A stretch of DNA of 64,000 nt, taken from NCBI GenBank assembly GCA_963833115.1, contig CAWHWS010000002.1, positions 2,666,001-2,730,000 on the forward strand. Reading direction: 5' to 3'. Position numbers and translations under genes: made by a program. This document shows, one piece after another, positions 50,020-57,275 of the stretch (position 1 is its first letter; each line of letters opens with the position of its first letter). The DNA comes from Hasllibacter sp963833115. GTDB lineage: Bacteria > Pseudomonadota > Alphaproteobacteria > Rhodobacterales > Rhodobacteraceae. Below the pieces are notes generated by a model, which saw nothing but the letters and a program-made list of their open reading frames with translations, ran no database searches and was not told the DNA's origin.

Positions 50020-50053
50020 GGGGCCGGGCGGGGTTCGTCCCCCGCCCGGCCCC
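50020..50053 (-). terminator. Strong hairpin between bztA and bztB (attenuator / processing element)
   Basis: GGGGCCGGGCGGGG (50020-50033) and CCCCGCCCGGCCCC (50040-50053) form a perfect 14-bp GC stem with a six-base loop, located 8 bases after the bztA stop. Such stems after the binding-protein gene are known in ABC operons: they stabilise the 5' mRNA and reduce read-through, giving excess binding protein. No T-run follows, so partial termination or mRNA protection is the likely role. Confidence 0.65.
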
Positions 50054-50061
50054 GGATACCC

Positions 50062-51081
50062 TTAGCGGAAGGGCGGCGCGTAGAGCAGGCCGCCCTCGGT
50101 GTAGAGCGCGTTCAGGCCGCGGCTGAGGCCGATCGGGGTCGACTCGCCGATGTTCTGCTCGAAGATCTCGCCGTAGTTGCCCTCGGCGGCGATCGCGTTC
50201 ACGGCCCAGTCGTTCTCGAGGCCGATCATCGCGCCGAGCTCGCCCTCGGTGCCCAGCAGGCGGTTCACTTCGGGGTTGTCGCCGGCCGACGCCGCCATGT
50301 CGGTGACGTTGGCGGAGGTGATCCCGAGCTCCTCGGCCGTGATGAGCGCGTTGAGCGTCCAGCGGACGATATCGCCCCAGTCGTTGTCGCCATGGCGCAC
50401 CAGCGGGCCGAGCGGCTCCTTGGAGATGATCTCGGGCAGGATCATGTGATCGCCCGGAGTCTCGAAGGTCGCGCGCGTGGCCGCGAGGCCGGAGGCGTCG
50501 GTGGTGTAGGCGTCGCAGGCGCCGGCGAGGTACTGCTGCTGTCCCTCGGCGTTCGTCTCGATCGGGACCGGCTCGTAGCTGATGTTGTTCGCGCGGAAGT
50601 AGTCGGCGAGGTTCAGCTCGGTCGTGGTGCCGGTCTGGATGCAGATCGTCGCGCCGTCGAGGTCCTTGGCGGAGGAGACGCCGAGCGCGTTGGGCACGAT
50701 GAAGCCCTGGCCGTCGTAGTAGTTCACCCCGATGAAGTCGAACTTGAGGTCGGTGTCCCGGCTGAACGTCCAGGTGGTGTTCCGGGCGAGCAGGTCGATC
50801 TCGCCGGAGGCCAGCGAGGTGAAGCGCGTCTTGCCGGTCGTCGGGACGAAGGTGACGGCGTTCTTGTCGCCGAGCACGGCGGCGGCGACGGCGCGGCAGA
50901 CGGCGACGTCGAAGCCCTCCCACTCGCCGTTCGCGTTCGGCGCGCCGAAGCCGGCGAGGCCGGTCACGACGCCGCAGTTGAGCGTGCCGCGCTCCTTGAC
51001 GTCATCGAGCGTCGCCGCGGCGGCGGCGCCGGCGGCGAGGCTCGCCACGGTGAGCGCCCCGAGGAATACTGTTCTGGTCAT
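50062..51081 (-). CDS. bztA: Polar amino-acid ABC transporter, periplasmic binding protein
   Basis: The 339-residue protein starts with a signal peptide (VFLGALTVASLAAGAAAAAT) followed by the type-II binding fold of family 3: KERGTLNCGVVTGLAGFGAP, GEWEGFDVAVCRAVAAAVLG, TGKTRFTSLASGEIDLLARN and TTWTFSRDTDLKFDFIGVNY. Relatives bind glutamate, glutamine, aspartate and asparagine. ATG 51079-51081 follows AAGAGGT. It is the first gene of bztABCD. Confidence 0.95.
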   Translation of the reverse strand: MTRTVFLGALTVASLAAGAAAAATLDDVKERGTLNCGVVTGLAGFGAPNANGEWEGFDVAVCRAVAAAVLGDKNAVTFVPTTGKTRFTSLASGEIDLLARNTTWTFSRDTDLKFDFIGVNYYDGQGFIVPNALGVSSAKDLDGATICIQTGTTTELNLADYFRANNISYEPVPIETNAEGQQQYLAGACDAYTTDASGLAATRATFETPGDHMILPEIISKEPLGPLVRHGDNDWGDIVRWTLNALITAEELGITSANVTDMAASAGDNPEVNRLLGTEGELGAMIGLENDWAVNAIAAEGNYGEIFEQNIGESTPIGLSRGLNALYTEGGLLYAPPFR

Positions 51082-51227
51082 GCGTACCTCTTCCCTGTTG
51101 TCCCCCGCCGGCCTGATGCCGCCGGCGATGTCCTGCGCGGGCGGATCGCCCGGCGTCCTGCGCGGAGTCCGGCCGAGCCGGCCCCGCAATGCCCAGACTT
51201 TGGGCGGAGCCGGCGGAGGAGGTCAAG

Positions 51228-51269
51228 GGAGGGCGGTGCCGGACGCGCCCGTCGCGCCCTCCGTCCGGC
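51228..51269. repeat. Interlocking inverted repeats between the ATP12 gene and bztA
   Basis: GGAGGGCG (51228-51235) pairs with CGCCCTCC (51255-51262), and GCCGGACG (51238-51245) pairs with CGTCCGGC (51262-51269). The order is A-B-A'-B', so the two stems are either alternative or form a pseudoknot. It lies about 150-190 bases upstream of bztA and 31 bases after the ATP12 stop on the same strand. Confidence 0.5.
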
Positions 51270-51299
51270 CCGATGCACAGCCCGCGGGCAGCGCCGCGA

Positions 51300-52019
51300 T
51301 CATGTCCCATCGACGCGCGACAGATCGAGGAACCGCGCGGCGTGGAGGAGGTCGCGCCGGCGCCGCGCGGCATGGGCCGCCGCCTCGTCGTCCGCACCCC
51401 AGATCTCGAGCTGCCAGGCCTCGTCCAGGCACGACGCCTCCCAGGCCTCCGCGGCAGTCAGGGCGCCGTCCGATACGGCCAGCGCGATCACGAGGCTGCC
51501 CGATATCGACACGAGGTCGTGAAGCGCCGTCAGGGCGAAGGCGTCCGCCGCCTCGAGCGGCGCGCGCAGGCGGGCCAGGGCGGCCGCGTCCTGCGCGATC
51601 GGCATGACGCCGACGGTGGTTTCGAGCCCCGCGCCGCACGCCTCCTCCGCCCAGTCCAGGAGGGGATCCCAGGCCGCCGCCTGCCGCCGGACGAGCGCCT
51701 CCGGCCCCTCGGCGCGATAGCACAGCAGGTCCGTCGCGCCGTACTCCCCCAGGAGGTCCGCGATTTCGGCCCGCTGCGGCGCGACCTTGTCCACGGCCGA
51801 GTTCGCGCTGCGGGTCACGGGCATGGCGAGGGGGTCGATCCGCTCGCCGGCCGCGTCCCATTCGGCGGCGATCGCCTTGGCCATCGCCGCCGTGGGCAAC
51901 AGGAGCGCGGAGCGCAGGGGCGTGCGCAGGACGCGCTCGTCGAGGCGCACCTCGTGGCCGCCCGGCGCCTCTTCGACGCGCGCGCGGGTCCAGAAGCGCC
52001 GCGCCACCCATTCGCTCAC
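51300..52019 (-). CDS. ATP12-family chaperone
   Basis: The 239-residue protein resembles ATP12, the assembly chaperone of F1-ATPase alpha: ARRFWTRARVEEAPGGHEVR, LDERVLRTPLRSALLLPTAA, AIAAEWDAAGERIDPLAMPV, TRSANSAVDKVAPQRAEIAD and DLLCYRAEGPEALVRRQAAA, with WDPLLDWAEEACGA. Alphaproteobacteria carry this gene next to rluC. Its GTG start overlaps the rluC stop (GTGA). Confidence 0.9.
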   Translation of the reverse strand: MSEWVARRFWTRARVEEAPGGHEVRLDERVLRTPLRSALLLPTAAMAKAIAAEWDAAGERIDPLAMPVTRSANSAVDKVAPQRAEIADLLGEYGATDLLCYRAEGPEALVRRQAAAWDPLLDWAEEACGAGLETTVGVMPIAQDAAALARLRAPLEAADAFALTALHDLVSISGSLVIALAVSDGALTAAEAWEASCLDEAWQLEIWGADDEAAAHAARRRRDLLHAARFLDLSRVDGT

Positions 52020-53062
52020 GATGCGTCCTCGAACGGATCGGCCGGCGCGTCCCGGGCGGACCAGCCGACGGTCTCCCATGTGCGCGCCATGTGGGGCGGC
52101 AGCGGAGCGGTCAGCGTCAGGCGCGCGCCGGTCGCGGGGTGGTCCACCGCGAGGCTCCGGGCGTGCAGGTGCAGCTTGCGGCTGATCTCCCCGCCGAGCT
52201 GCGCGCCCCACCCGTCGCCGAGATTCTCCTGCCCGGAGCCGCCGTACTTACCGTCCCCGACGATGGGATGCCCGAGCGCGGCCATGTGCGCGCGGAGCTG
52301 ATGCGTCCGGCCCGTGATGGGGACGAGGGCGAGCCAGCACGCGCGCTGCCCCAGGGCGTCGATCACCGCGTAATCGGTCGTGGCGCGCTGGGCGCCGGGG
52401 GTGGCGTCGATCTCCCGCGGGTGGACGATCCGCATCTTCTCGTTCTCGCCGGCGCGGCCGTGGCCCGGCGCCTTCAGGAGGCCGTAGCGCACCGTGCCCA
52501 TGCGCGGGGACGGCACGCCCGCCGCGACGGCCCAGTAGATCTTGCGCGTCGTCCGGTGGCGGAACGCCTCGGAGAGGGCCTTCGCCATCAGGCGCCCGCG
52601 GGCGAGGATCAGGATGCCCGAGGTGTCCTTGTCGAGCCGGTGGACGAGGCGGGGCGGCTCCTCCCCCTCGGGGACGAGCGCGGCGGCGAGGCCGTCGACA
52701 TGGCGCGTCTGCCCGGTGCCCCCCTGGGTCGGCAGCCCGGCGGGCTTGTCGATCGCGATCAGGTGGTCGTCGCGATAGATGACGGCGGCGCGGATCGCCT
52801 CGGCGTCCTCCGCGGCGATGCGCCGGGGGATGGCGGGCGCGGATCGCTCGCCGGCGGGCGGAAGGGGCGGCACGCGCACCTCCTGCCCGACGAGGATGCG
52901 CGCCGCGGGCTTCGCGCGCGCGCCGTCGAGACGGATCTCGCCCTTGCGGCAGAGCTTCTCGATCCGGCCCTGGACCAGATGCGGCAGGCGCCGTCGCAGG
53001 AACCTGTCGAGGCGCTGGTCCCCCTCCCCCGGGCCCACGCGCAGGTGGGTGACGCCGCTCAC
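52016..53062 (-). CDS. rluC: RluA-family 23S rRNA pseudouridine synthase
   Basis: The 348-residue enzyme has an N-terminal S4 RNA-binding domain (GDQRLDRFLRRRLPHLVQGR, KLCRKGEIRLDGARAKPAAR) and the catalytic core with IAIDKPAGLPTQGG and LVHRLDKDTSGILILARGRL, where the aspartate is the nucleophile, then ITGRTHQLRAHMAALGHPIV. RluC-type members modify 23S rRNA positions 955, 2504 and 2580; RluD-type specificity is possible. Overlaps crcB by four bases. Confidence 0.92.
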   Translation of the reverse strand: MSGVTHLRVGPGEGDQRLDRFLRRRLPHLVQGRIEKLCRKGEIRLDGARAKPAARILVGQEVRVPPLPPAGERSAPAIPRRIAAEDAEAIRAAVIYRDDHLIAIDKPAGLPTQGGTGQTRHVDGLAAALVPEGEEPPRLVHRLDKDTSGILILARGRLMAKALSEAFRHRTTRKIYWAVAAGVPSPRMGTVRYGLLKAPGHGRAGENEKMRIVHPREIDATPGAQRATTDYAVIDALGQRACWLALVPITGRTHQLRAHMAALGHPIVGDGKYGGSGQENLGDGWGAQLGGEISRKLHLHARSLAVDHPATGARLTLTAPLPPHMARTWETVGWSARDAPADPFEDAS

Positions 53063-53436
53063 GCCGCCGCCCGCGCGGCGAGCATGCCGAGCATCAGCCC
53101 CCCGACCGAGAGCCCGACCGAGAGCGCCACGTAGAGCGCGGCCAGCCCCGCCTGACCGCGCTCGATCAGGGCGGCGGTCTCCAGGCTGAAGGCGGAGAAG
53201 GTGGTGAACCCGCCCAGGAGGCCGGTCATCACGAGCGGCGACAGGTGCGTGAGCCCGTGGCGGGCGGCGAGAACGGCGAAGGCGCCCATGGCGGCCGATC
53301 CCAGGACGTTGACCGACAGGACGGCGAGCGGGACGCCCCCCGGCGCCGCGGCGCGCCCGATGGCGAGGCCGGCGGCGTAGCGGAGGACCGACCCGGCGGC
53401 GCCGCCGGCCGCGACCTGGAGGAGGGTGGCGAGCAT
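53059..53436 (-). CDS. crcB: Fluoride channel CrcB/Fluc
   Basis: The 125-residue membrane protein has four helices, with the family marks GGAAGSVLRYAAGLAIG, VLSVNVLGSAAMGAFAVLAA, MTGLLGGFTTFSAFSLETAA and a last helix. The N-x-x-GS and GGxTTFSxFS motifs line the fluoride pore. It works as an inverted dimer to expel fluoride. Its stop overlaps the rluC start (ATGA). It lies upstream of rluC and ATP12, downstream of rarA. Confidence 0.93.
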   Translation of the reverse strand: MLATLLQVAAGGAAGSVLRYAAGLAIGRAAAPGGVPLAVLSVNVLGSAAMGAFAVLAARHGLTHLSPLVMTGLLGGFTTFSAFSLETAALIERGQAGLAALYVALSVGLSVGGLMLGMLAARAAA

Positions 53437-53517
53437 CGCCGCGATGTCGCGCGCGAGGGGCGGGGCGTCAATGGCGGCGGTGATCCTCCCGCGCCCCTCG
53501 ACCTTCGGCCCGCGGGA

Positions 53518-53572
53518 CTTGGGCCGGGCGCCTCGTCCGCTGCACGGACCTCGGCGCGGCCGCTGCGCTGGC
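53518..53572. repeat. Dispersed intergenic repeat, copy 2
   Basis: The flanks CTTGGGCCGGGCGCCTCG and TCGGCGCGGCCGCTGCGC match the copy at 16954-17005. The central hairpin reads GTCCG-CTGCA-CGGAC, a different stem that still pairs. It lies between rarA and crcB and ends 7 bases before the rarA stop. Confidence 0.7.
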
Positions 53573-53578
53573 AATGGG

Positions 53579-54883
53579 TCACTCCCCCGCCGCCCGGCGC
53601 GCGCGGATGGCGTCCAGCTCCTCCAGGCGGCGCAGTATGCGGGCCTCGTGGCCACGTTCGAGCGGTGCGTAGAGGCGCGGGCGGTCCATGCCGCCGGGGA
53701 AGTAGTCCTGACCGGAGACGCCGCCCTCCGCGTCGTGGTCGTACTCGTAGTCAGCGCCGCGGCCCAGGGATCTCATCAACGCCGTGGGGGCGCCCCGGAT
53801 ATGGTCCGGCGGCGGCAGGGAGCCGGTGCGGGCGGCCAGGCCCCGGGACGCCTTGTAGGCCGCATAGGCCGCGTTCGACTTCGGCGCGACGGCGAGGTGA
53901 ACGGCGGCGTTCGCGAGGGCCTGCTCGCCTTCCGGTGAGCCCAGCCGTTCATAAGCCTCCCACGCCGCGATGCATATGGCGGGGGCGTGCGGGTCCGCGA
54001 GGCCCACATCCTCGATCGCCATGCGCAGGAGCCGGCGGGCCAGGTAGCGCGGGTCCTCGCCGCCCTCCAGCATCCGGGCCAGCCAGTAGAGCGCGGCGTC
54101 CGGGTCCGAGCCGCGCACCGACTTGTGCAGGGCGGAGATCAGGTCGTAATGCGCGTCGCCCGACTTGTCGTACTGCGCGGCCCGGCGCGCGGTGCGGCGG
54201 GCGAGGCCGCCCAGGTCGAGCGGCTCCGGCGCGCCCAGCACGCGCTCGGCCATGCCGAGGAGGGCGCGCCCGTCCCCATCGGCCATGGCGAGCATCCGGG
54301 CGCGGGCCGCGGGCGTGAGCGGCAACGGCCCGACCTCCGCCTCAGCCCGATCGAGGAGGCTCGACAACGCGGCCTCGTCCAGCCGGCGCAGGACGAGCAC
54401 CTGCGCGCGGCTCAGGATCGCGGCGTTCAGCTCGAAGGACGGGTTCTCGGTCGTCGCCCCCACGAGGGTGATCGTGCCGTCCTCCATGTGCGGCAGGAAC
54501 GCGTCCTGCTGCGCCTTGTTGAAGCGGTGGACCTCATCGACGAAGAGCAAGGTGCCGCGGCCGTTCGAGCGGCGCATCCCGGCGGCGGCGAACGCCCGGC
54601 GCAGGTCGGCGGCGCCGGCGTCGATCGCGCTGATGGCGACGAAGGCGAGCGCCGTGCGCGCCGCGAGGAGGCGGGCGATCGTCGTCTTGCCGGTCCCCGG
54701 CGGCCCCCAGAGGATCAGGCTCGAGAGCGCGCTGGCGTCGAGCATCGCCCCGAGCGGGCCGTCCGCCAGGAGGTGCTCCTGACCGACGACCTGTGACAGA
54801 TCGGTGGGGCGAAGGCGGTCCGCGAGCGGCCGCGGCGCGGCGTCATCCGCCGCGATCGGCCCATTGTCGAAGAGATCCGCCAT
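53579..54883 (-). CDS. rarA: Replication-associated recombination protein A (RarA/MgsA)
   Basis: The 434-residue AAA+ ATPase has PLADRLRPTDLSQVVGQEHL at the N-terminus, Walker A LILWGPPGTGKTTIARLLAA, Walker B RGTLLFVDEVHRFNKAQQDA, sensor 1 LVGATTENPSFELNAAILSR and the C-terminal tetramerisation region (AIEDVGLADPHAPAICIAAW, PKSNAAYAAYKASRGLAART). It acts at stalled replication forks with SSB. Downstream on the same strand is crcB after a repeat-bearing gap. Confidence 0.95.
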   Translation of the reverse strand: MADLFDNGPIAADDAAPRPLADRLRPTDLSQVVGQEHLLADGPLGAMLDASALSSLILWGPPGTGKTTIARLLAARTALAFVAISAIDAGAADLRRAFAAAGMRRSNGRGTLLFVDEVHRFNKAQQDAFLPHMEDGTITLVGATTENPSFELNAAILSRAQVLVLRRLDEAALSSLLDRAEAEVGPLPLTPAARARMLAMADGDGRALLGMAERVLGAPEPLDLGGLARRTARRAAQYDKSGDAHYDLISALHKSVRGSDPDAALYWLARMLEGGEDPRYLARRLLRMAIEDVGLADPHAPAICIAAWEAYERLGSPEGEQALANAAVHLAVAPKSNAAYAAYKASRGLAARTGSLPPPDHIRGAPTALMRSLGRGADYEYDHDAEGGVSGQDYFPGGMDRPRLYAPLERGHEARILRRLEELDAIRARRAAGE

Positions 54884-54968
54884 GGCGCCGATCGTTGGCG
54901 CGCGGGTTCCCCCTTGGCAAGATGGGCGGCGCCCCTCGGCAGGGACGCCGCCCCGGCACGCCCGGCCG

Positions 54969-55556
54969 TCAGTGCATCTTCGCGGTCAAGTCGATGGACA
55001 CGCACTGGTTGTCGACGCCATCGAGGTGCATGACCGGGCCGGCGCCGACCGCGTCCATGTCGAGGCGCTTGGTCCAGCGCGGCCAGATCGCCGGGATGAG
55101 GCAGAGGACGCGGGTCGCCCCCATGTCCCGCGCGGCGCGGGTCATGCCGGTGTAGAGCTGGGAGTGGACGCGGGCGCGCAGCAGTTGCGGCGCCCGGGCG
55201 GACACGAAGACGCGGCTCGATTCCCAGACCTGCTCCGAGACCGGGGCCTCCTCGTCGAGGAGGGTCTGCGGAAGCGAGTGCAGCAGGCCCTTCTGCGCGT
55301 CGCGGATCATGTAGGAGTAGATGCCGTTGCGCATCGTGGTCGGCGTCAGGCGGATGCCGGCGAGGACCTCACCGAACTCGTGCACCGCGATCCACCGCGA
55401 GGCCGGCGTGTCGTACTGGTCGTACTCCATCCCCATGGCCTGGGGCAGGTCCCAGTTGTTCCGCGTGATGAAGCTCTCTCGCCTGGCACGAAAGAGGTTC
55501 GCAAAAAGCTCGCCATGGTTGTGCAGATTGGCGAAGGAGAGTGTCGTGGTTTCCAT
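54969..55556 (-). CDS. luxI: Acyl-homoserine-lactone synthase (LuxI family)
   Basis: The 195-residue enzyme makes N-acyl-homoserine lactones from S-adenosylmethionine and acyl-ACP. The conserved residues are in NLFRARRESFITRNNWDLPQ, EYDQYDTPASRWIAVHEFG, VLAGIRLTPTTMRNGIYSYM and VSEQVWESSRVFVSARAPQL (the invariant Glu and Arg). The acyl chain length cannot be read. It lies 57 bases downstream of luxR on the same strand, separated by a hairpin. Together they form a complete quorum-sensing pair. Confidence 0.93.
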   Translation of the reverse strand: METTTLSFANLHNHGELFANLFRARRESFITRNNWDLPQAMGMEYDQYDTPASRWIAVHEFGEVLAGIRLTPTTMRNGIYSYMIRDAQKGLLHSLPQTLLDEEAPVSEQVWESSRVFVSARAPQLLRARVHSQLYTGMTRAARDMGATRVLCLIPAIWPRWTKRLDMDAVGAGPVMHLDGVDNQCVSIDLTAKMH

Positions 55557-55588
55557 AGTACCGTCCCCCTAAGGATGGATTGAGAACG

Positions 55589-55609
55589 CCGACCTCTGGC
55601 GAAGGTCGG
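55589..55609 (-). terminator. Hairpin between luxR and luxI
   Basis: CCGACCT (55589-55595) and AGGTCGG (55603-55609) form a perfect 7-bp stem with a seven-base loop, starting four bases after the luxR stop. It may terminate luxR transcripts or attenuate read-through into luxI. No lux-box palindrome was recognised by eye in the 57-base gap. Confidence 0.5.
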
Positions 55610-55613
55610 CCCC

Positions 55614-56225
55614 CTACATCAGCCCGTAATCCTTGGCTTTCTGCAAGGTCTCGGCCGTTGTTCGGCAGAGGAGCTTGTCTCGCGCGGAGGCGAGACGGGC
55701 CTTGAGGGCGCTGACCGATATGCCGAGCGCGTCGGCTGCGGCGGAGTGTCGGTCGCCGGCCGCGATGCGGCGCAGCGCTTCGACCTGCGCGGTGGTCAGG
55801 CTCTCTGGCGGTTCGGTGACCTTGTGCATCCTCTTCGCGAGGAACGCGATCTCGGCCATTTCGGTATCCTCGAACGGGCGATGGCGGCTGGCGGCCGCGA
55901 CGATCGTCCGCGAGCGAATCGGTCCGTGGGCGCAGCACATGCCATATCGCATGCCGTGCTCGGCGGCCTGGGTCATGATGTGGAACGGGTCGGGAACGGT
56001 CAGATCGCTCCATCTGACGGCCCCCTCCTCGGAGAAGCCCCAGGCGACCATGGGGTCGCGGAGCTGATAGGCCTGTGCGTTGTAGTAGGTCTGCCAGCTC
56101 ACGGGATAGGTCACGAAGGAGATGAGCGGCGCCGCGAAGCGGATGTGGAGGCCCACGAAGTACCCAGCGCTCGACAACTCGCCGATGCGATTGAGCTCGT
56201 ATTCTATACCTGTCCTTTTCGACAT
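55614..56225 (-). CDS. luxR: LuxR-family autoinducer-binding regulator
   Basis: The 203-residue protein has an autoinducer-binding domain (about residues 10-130) with the conserved Trp, Tyr and Asp in SWQTYYNAQAYQLRDPMVAW and GFSEEGAVRW, and a C-terminal GerE-type helix-turn-helix (LTTAQVEALRRIAAGDRHSA, AADALGISVSALKARLASAR). It is shorter than many LuxR proteins (about 240). ATG 56223-56225 follows TTTGGAG. Codons and composition here are less GC-rich than neighbours, suggesting acquisition. It should respond to the product of luxI. Confidence 0.92.
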   Translation of the reverse strand: MSKRTGIEYELNRIGELSSAGYFVGLHIRFAAPLISFVTYPVSWQTYYNAQAYQLRDPMVAWGFSEEGAVRWSDLTVPDPFHIMTQAAEHGMRYGMCCAHGPIRSRTIVAAASRHRPFEDTEMAEIAFLAKRMHKVTEPPESLTTAQVEALRRIAAGDRHSAAADALGISVSALKARLASARDKLLCRTTAETLQKAKDYGLM

Positions 56226-56293
56226 AACTCCAAAGACAAGTTGCGCGTCGTTCCGTCAACTCCGAACTCTGCGTCACGATCCGGGGGGGCTAG

Positions 56294-56464
56294 ATGCCGA
56301 CACGTGAAATCCTGCCGATTATCAGCGACGGACCGCCTGCCGAGGAGGACCGGTCCGCGTTGGAACGGCTCGTCGCAGGGGAGGTCCCGCAGGATGGCGC
56401 GGCGGTGCAGATCGCATTGCTTTCAAAAGTCTATGGGCGACGAACGGCGACCGCGACGCGGTGA
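56294..56464 (+). CDS. Possible small ORF, 56 residues, in the luxR-rplQ gap
   Basis: In the 398-base gap between luxR and rplQ, where GC content drops, a plus-strand frame reads MPTREILPIISDGPPAEEDR, then a helix-like ALERLVAGEVPQDGAAVQIA and LLSKVYGRRTATATR. A G-run precedes the ATG but is not a clear ribosome-binding site. No homologue recognised. It may be a fragment of a lost gene. I see no other supported coding region in this gap. Confidence 0.25.
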   Translation: MPTREILPIISDGPPAEEDRSALERLVAGEVPQDGAAVQIALLSKVYGRRTATATR

Positions 56465-56585
56465 TCGAAGGTCTCGCCTCCAAATCTACGTGACAGGCGC
56501 TCCGCATAACGACCCGGAATTGCGCCGACCGAGAACCGAGCGCGAGAAATTGTATCTAAAACCTTAGGAAGATTCCGAGCTGGCC

Positions 56586-56617
56586 GGGCACCGCGCCACG
56601 ACGGCGGCGCGATGCCC
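56586..56617 (-). terminator. Hairpin after rplQ, possible operon terminator
   Basis: GGGCACCGCGCC (56586-56597) and GGCGCGATGCCC (56606-56617) form a 12-bp stem (one mismatch-type G-T in RNA) with an eight-base loop, six bases after the rplQ stop on the minus strand. No T-run follows. Confidence 0.5.
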
Positions 56618-56623
56618 CACGGC

Positions 56624-57049
56624 CTAGTTCGCCTCGAACGCGGCGTCCTCGGCGGCGACGCGGGCGCGGTCCGAGGCGCCCTTGGCCTCCGGGTCGCGGT
56701 CCACGAGCTCGACGATCGCCATCGGCGCCATGTCGCCGTAACGGAATCCCGCCTTGAGGACGCGGACATAGCCGCCGGGACGGTCGGCATAGCGCGGGCC
56801 CAGGACGTCGAACAGCTTGGCGACGTGCATGTCCTGCTTGAGGCGGGCCGCTGCCTGGCGGCGGGCGTGGACGTCGCCGCGCTTGCCGAGCGTGATGAGC
56901 TTGTCGGCGATCCTCTTGAGTTCCTTGGCTTTCGGCAAGGTCGTCGTGATCTGCTCGTGCTCGATCAGGCTGCCGGACATGTTGGCGAAGAGCGCCTTGC
57001 GGTGCTCGTGCGTTCGGTTGAGGCGGCGGTATCCGCGGGCGTGGCGCAT
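56624..57049 (-). CDS. rplQ: 50S ribosomal protein L17
   Basis: The 141-residue protein has RHARGYRRLNRTHEHRKALF, ANMSGSLIEHEQITTTLPKA and KELKRIADKLITLGKRGDVH, then ADRPGGYVRVLKAGFRYGDM, all of L17. The tail is an acidic Ala/Glu-rich extension. It is last in the alpha operon, 226 bases after rpoA, an unusually long spacer that holds the 11-bp GTGCATG array. Confidence 0.97.
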   Translation of the reverse strand: MRHARGYRRLNRTHEHRKALFANMSGSLIEHEQITTTLPKAKELKRIADKLITLGKRGDVHARRQAAARLKQDMHVAKLFDVLGPRYADRPGGYVRVLKAGFRYGDMAPMAIVELVDRDPEAKGASDRARVAAEDAAFEAN

Positions 57050-57136
57050 GGTGGGTCTCCGTTTCGTTTTATGCGGGCTACCCCGGTGCGTGCCGGGGGC
57101 CTCGTTGGTGGGGCGGGATTGCCCGGTTTAGCGGCG

Positions 57137-57187
57137 GATGCACGGCACATGCACATTCCATGCACATTCCATGCACAACCCATGCAC
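57137..57187 (-). repeat. 11-bp-phased GTGCATG array, copy B (rpoA-rplQ spacer)
   Basis: On the plus strand GATGCAC and four CATGCAC units start at 57137, 57148, 57159, 57170 and 57181, exactly 11 bases apart. Read on the transcribed strand this is five GTGCAT(G/C) units. The four-base spacers are GGCA, ATTC, ATTC and AACC. It ends 88 bases before the rplQ ATG. A sister array lies at 30495-30534. Confidence 0.85.
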
Positions 57188-57275
57188 ACGCGAAGCGCAT
57201 CGATGACCCCTTCCCGTCGCGGGTCGCGAATCACCTGAGGCGCCACGGCGGGGGGCACGCCCCCGCCGATCGGGC

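Noticed and set aside
48619..51522. Plus-strand open frame of nearly 1,000 codons across the bzt genes
   Set aside because: It is the antisense of bztB and bztA with charged low-complexity translation; the minus-strand genes carry full family motifs.
55746..56567. Plus-strand frame antisense to luxR and into the gap
   Set aside because: It lies mostly opposite a clear LuxR gene, and the free part has no motif or ribosome-binding site.
57137..57187. CRISPR-like array
   Set aside because: The 7-bp unit and 4-bp spacers are far too short, and there are no cas genes in the window.
56965..57258. Minus-strand frame through the 11-bp array into rplQ
   Set aside because: It overlaps the start of rplQ out of frame and starts at a GTG without a ribosome-binding site; its Cys/Met/His stretch is produced by the DNA repeat.
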